This document shows, one piece after another, positions 61,070 through 64,000 of a stretch of DNA of 64,000 bases. The notes beneath the pieces were generated by a model, which made no database searches, had not been told where the DNA came from, and saw only the letters and a list, made by a program, of their open reading frames with translations. How positions within the stretch are numbered: the stretch's first letter is position 1; each line of letters begins with the position of its first letter. Origin of the DNA: Triticum aestivum (Eukaryota > Streptophyta > Magnoliopsida > Poales > Poaceae); contig NC_057801.1 in the NCBI RefSeq assembly GCF_018294505.1, positions 847,235,318 to 847,299,317 of the forward strand, in the 5' to 3' direction. Position numbers and translations under genes: made by a program.

Positions 61070-62187
61070 CTACATAAGTACATTCTCGTGCAAAGACCTT
61101 TGGACTTCGAGAAGGACATTTGATTTCAATAGAACATCCTGAATGCGGGCCCTAGACATCGTTGACAAAAGAGTAGTTGTCTCAGTTCCAATACATATTA
61201 GGCAACACTTACTCATTATCTTGTGATACTTTTAAGTCTTACACAGTTTAATGTGTACCTCACCTTGAATCTTTCAAATCAAAGAAGGCATCTGATCTCG
61301 GAGTAAGAAGAGTCAAGTAAGTATTTTCCTGCCATGGAGAAAAGATTAGTTCATATAATAAAATGACTTTCTCAAACCTAAACTAATAAATAAAATTTGA
61401 TCAACACTGCACATGAACTTCTACAAGTTTCCATCTGTGCCGTAAGACATGCATCATAATTCTCATAATGAGGATATTGCCGGCACACTTAAGTGAACAT
61501 GCATATTCAGATGCAGCTATTTTACTCACATCAAAAAAATGAACATAAGCGTATAGGAAGGCCATAGGATTGTATCTTGGCAAGCATATGGGTGAAAAAG
61601 ACTCCGAAGTCCTGCGTTAAACAGACAAATCTTGTAAGATGCTTGTAGGTCAAGGTTTTTCATTTCAGATAGCATGTGATGATTACCTAAAAGATTCGGA
61701 GGACAATATGAAATTTGCAAGTAGTAATATATCATCAGGATGCAAAGTTACCTTTTGTGCTCCCACAAGACTAATAACCTGAAAATTAACCAAGATCATA
61801 TCTCTCAGAAACATGAACGCAGAAGACTAACAAAACTAAAAGATTTATGTATCCATCTCCATAGACTTGCAAAGTCACAATCATAAGTGTAATATTTGGC
61901 AATGGCCAAAGTTCTGTTTCTCATGATGGGATGGCAGACGCAATTGGTAGAAGCACATAATAACTAACATTAGCATGAGCAAGGAGCAATCCATATTGGT
62001 ATTGGTACCGTTTGTCAAGCTACAGAACACACAAGTCGTTGAGTCTACTGGAGAGATCAAAAACATCTAATACCAAAGAATAGAAATGGGAATCTTTCTA
62101 CAGAATTCTCAGAAATGTGGCATATCAGCTTGGATATGGTGAAAGACGTAACTGATTGACTGACGATAAAGTAAGATTTATGATACT
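61070..62187 (-). pseudogene. MON1: MON1 copy D, exons 8-11 only
   Basis: Exon 8 (61687-61778), exon 9 (about 61530-61611), exon 10 (about 61264-61328) and exon 11 (from 61151 to the stop at 61070-61072) are open. Exon 8 has an alanine-to-valine change (QKVTL for QKATL). Homology to copy B ends inside intron 7 at tgatact (62181-62187), where unrelated AT-rich DNA begins. It lacks exons 1-7 and a promoter, so it is a fragment. It is about 0.8% different from copy B. Confidence 0.85.
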
Positions 62188-62548
62188 ATTAAAAATATTA
62201 AGATATACCTGAACACATACTCCCACATACGCACACACGTTATACTTATGTAAATATCACAAATTAGTGCATGGAGATGTGTGATTTTGTTATCTTTTTT
62301 GTTTCTTACCTTTGAAACAGTCTAACAAAAGTTTTTATAGAACAATTTCGCATAATCGAAAGCTCTTGACATAGTTTTTCTACAAAATAATTTTAAATTT
62401 ATCACAAGTTTATGCTTTTATAATAGACATTCAAACTATATATGTACAAAAATGGATCAATTTTTAATAAAAAAATTGTTGTGCCTAATTATGCTAAATA
62501 TAGAAAAAATAATGAAAAGTAAAGTATGATAAAATAAAGTATATTAGT

Positions 62549-62815
62549 TTAGTACAAAGGCATAAGCAGCGAACGGATGATATATTCGAAGAGACCATCT
62601 CTTTTCATGTATCTTTCGGGTGTTATGTGCTTATAGTTGAGCAATGCGGGCGCGTTTAGAATTGACGAAAACAAAGACACATAAATAAGTAAGAACGTAG
62701 TAATCACGGACGATTTAACAAAGAAAAAACTACACAGTTTATCAAGGCTGTCGATGACCAAAGCATGTCCATATGATGGAAACCTTTCTATTGGCAAAAG
62801 ACAGCACTGGCTCAT
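62549..62815 (-). CDS. Hypothetical 88-codon ORF, unrecognised
   Basis: Starts at an ATG with MSQCCLLPIERFPSYGHALV and ends RSLLMPLY. It has a hydrophobic central stretch (SSVITTFLLIYVSLFSSIL) that could be one membrane segment. I recognise no family. It is long for such AT-rich DNA but could still be chance or an exon remnant. There is no second copy in the window to compare. Confidence 0.2.
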   Translation of the reverse strand: MSQCCLLPIERFPSYGHALVIDSLDKLCSFFFVKSSVITTFLLIYVSLFSSILNAPALLNYKHITPERYMKRDGLFEYIIRSLLMPLY

Positions 62816-63220
62816 TTAATTGGTAATAATTTTTACTGAATATATATTAATTATATTTAAACATTAGAAAACATATTCTTAAAATTCTAATATATAAACA
62901 AATTTAATTTTATTTTTTTGTAAAAATATTTAATATACCTTTGAAAAATGTACATCATGGATTTAAAAATATCAACTTAAAAAGTATTCGGTTCGTGTTT
63001 AAAAATGTTTAATTTGTATTTAAAATGGTTTGCATACATACTTAAGAGAGTGATCCATACTAACTTAATTATCTCAACATGCAAGTATGCCACATCATCA
63101 TACAATTATAAATGTGGCAAGACCCACCAGCAAATGCAACTATGCATGCAAATTTTCTTCTATTTTATTATTCTGCTTACATCAATAAATATTTTACAAC
63201 TATGCATAATCTATCTATCT

Positions 63221-63395
63221 ATACCTATACTAATTAGAGACTCTCAAGAAATATCATGTTAATTAGATTTTATGAGCCGTTGATCCGGTGGGACTGAATT
63301 ATTACGGTGTAGATTGATTCATATATACCTATACTAATTAGAGACTCTCAAGAAATGACCACGTTAATTAGATCTTACGAGCCGATGCACATCTG
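63221..63395 (+). repeat. Imperfect direct repeat (period about 105)
   Basis: tacctatactaattagagac with ctctcaagaaat occurs at about 63222 and 63326, each followed by a gttaattagat-tta-gagccg tail. The tctatctatctatacc start resembles some grass Helitron 5' ends, but no CTRR hairpin end was found in the window. Confidence 0.55.
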
Positions 63396-64000
63396 GCCGG
63401 AATTAATGGACCTGCTTCAGAAGTCAGCTTATCTGTGTGTGTAACTGCATATGCGTTCGTGCAATGTGAGTCAGAACGTATGCCCAAATCCTCTCTTTCT
63501 CTGTATATTTCTCTCATTCTAGTCCTTCTCTTCTCTTGATTAATATCACTAAATCCGGTGATTTTCTCCAGCTTTTCTAATCAGAGACGACACCACTACA
63601 AATATATGTACTGCCGGAGCTAAGTCCTATCTATTTAATGTGATGTACAAGACATGCGATGGCGAGCACATCTAGCCGCAAGAGAGAAGCAACGCTTCAT
63701 GAAAAAAATAGCAACAGTAGCATCGCTTTTTGCAGGCCTGTTAATTTTGTTAGCATGCACTTTAAATACTCACTCCCCAATACATGTATTGTTTTATGGT
63801 TGTAGCTCATTATGAATGAAATAGGCAATGTATTACATGCATCTGATTTTAGTTTTCATACAGGTCACAGGTGGCACGTGGCTACATGAAGCTTCTGTTT
63901 CATGTCCAATAAATTCTGCATCAACTAAAGAAATCCCTCCTCTATTCGCCGCCATGTGGAATATTGTACTATCCACACAACCCTGAATATATTTGCTTGA

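Larger units (their letters stand above)
47740..62187. repeat. Large segmental duplication, unit 2/3 copy
   Basis: Partner of 19700-34146. Ends where MON1 copy D is cut off. Confidence 0.9.
62188..64000. other. AT-rich DNA outside the array
   Basis: No match elsewhere in the window. Mostly AT-rich with a few short frames. Holds the weak ORF at 62549-62815 and the direct repeat at 63221-63395. Pyrimidine-rich DNA lies at 63489-63540. I see no gene I can name. Confidence 0.6.

Noticed and set aside
33089..61128. Near-identical repeats as a pure assembly artefact
   Set aside because: Copies differ by scattered substitutions, copy-specific indels, a MITE and a retrotransposon with an empty site, which fits real duplication. 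Long-read confirmation is still desirable for the 0.3% pair.
63593..63610. Possible CACTA terminus (cactacaaatatatg)
   Set aside because: Only the first bases match. There are no subterminal repeats and no partner end.
1..64000. CRISPR arrays, operons, riboswitches, rRNA and tRNA genes
   Set aside because: No spaced direct repeats of that kind and no RNA gene motif were found. The primer binding sites are short tRNA complements within retroelements, not tRNA genes.

Overview
This window is repeat-rich plant nuclear DNA, most likely from a Triticeae grass (wheat, Aegilops or a relative). The evidence is a Stowaway-type MITE with TA target duplications, a CACTA end carrying the tttagtcccggtt subterminal motif, Ty3/gypsy elements of the Athila type with a tRNA-Asp primer site, and a GC-rich grass-style first exon in the one recognisable host gene. 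I see no bacterial or organellar genes, no rRNA or tRNA genes and no CRISPR array.

The host gene is MON1 (SAND family, vacuolar fusion protein), always on the minus strand and present as four unequal copies. Copy A (1-3829) has exons 1-10 and the start of exon 11 with intact frames and splice sites, then runs off the left edge. Copy B (33030-36557) has exons 2-11 but has lost its start codon. Copy C (41485-42658) has the start codon and exons 1-4 only. Copy D (61070-62187) has exons 8-11 only. B and D share a truncated exon 11 that ends at the same early stop.

The window is a tandem array of MON1-containing units. Unit 1 is about 1-33088, unit 2 is 33089-61128, and unit 3 is only a stub (61129-62187) before unrelated AT-rich DNA (62188-64000). 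Each full unit reads: MON1, its 5' flank, an LTR fragment, degenerate gypsy gag relics, further TE relics, a solo LTR, a CACTA end, a complete nested Athila-type retrotransposon (22919-32447 and 50956-60485, both with target duplication GTCAC), the rest of the CACTA-like DNA, and then the next MON1. Unit 2 contains an extra internal tandem duplication (35627-41484 against 41483-50737) in which one copy later lost about 3.4 kb, fusing MON1 exon 1 to gag DNA. Unit 1 alone carries a very young 12.3-kb retrotransposon (7372-19699) with near-identical 4.05-kb LTRs. Its unoccupied target site survives at 38487-38491 and 47735-47739.

Differences counted by eye give an order of events: (1) the Athila-type element inserted (its LTRs differ by about 4%); (2) the roughly 20-28 kb units duplicated or were homogenised (about 0.8% between copies); (3) the 9.25-kb internal duplication (about 0.3%); (4) the 12.3-kb element inserted (about 0.1% between LTRs). 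The coding content other than MON1 belongs to transposable elements: a gag-protease gene and an ATHILA ORF1-like gene in each Athila-type element, with no reverse transcriptase or integrase. Nothing here looks like a new biochemical system. The most interesting content is the well-preserved record of how a conserved single gene was duplicated, truncated and fused to transposons.
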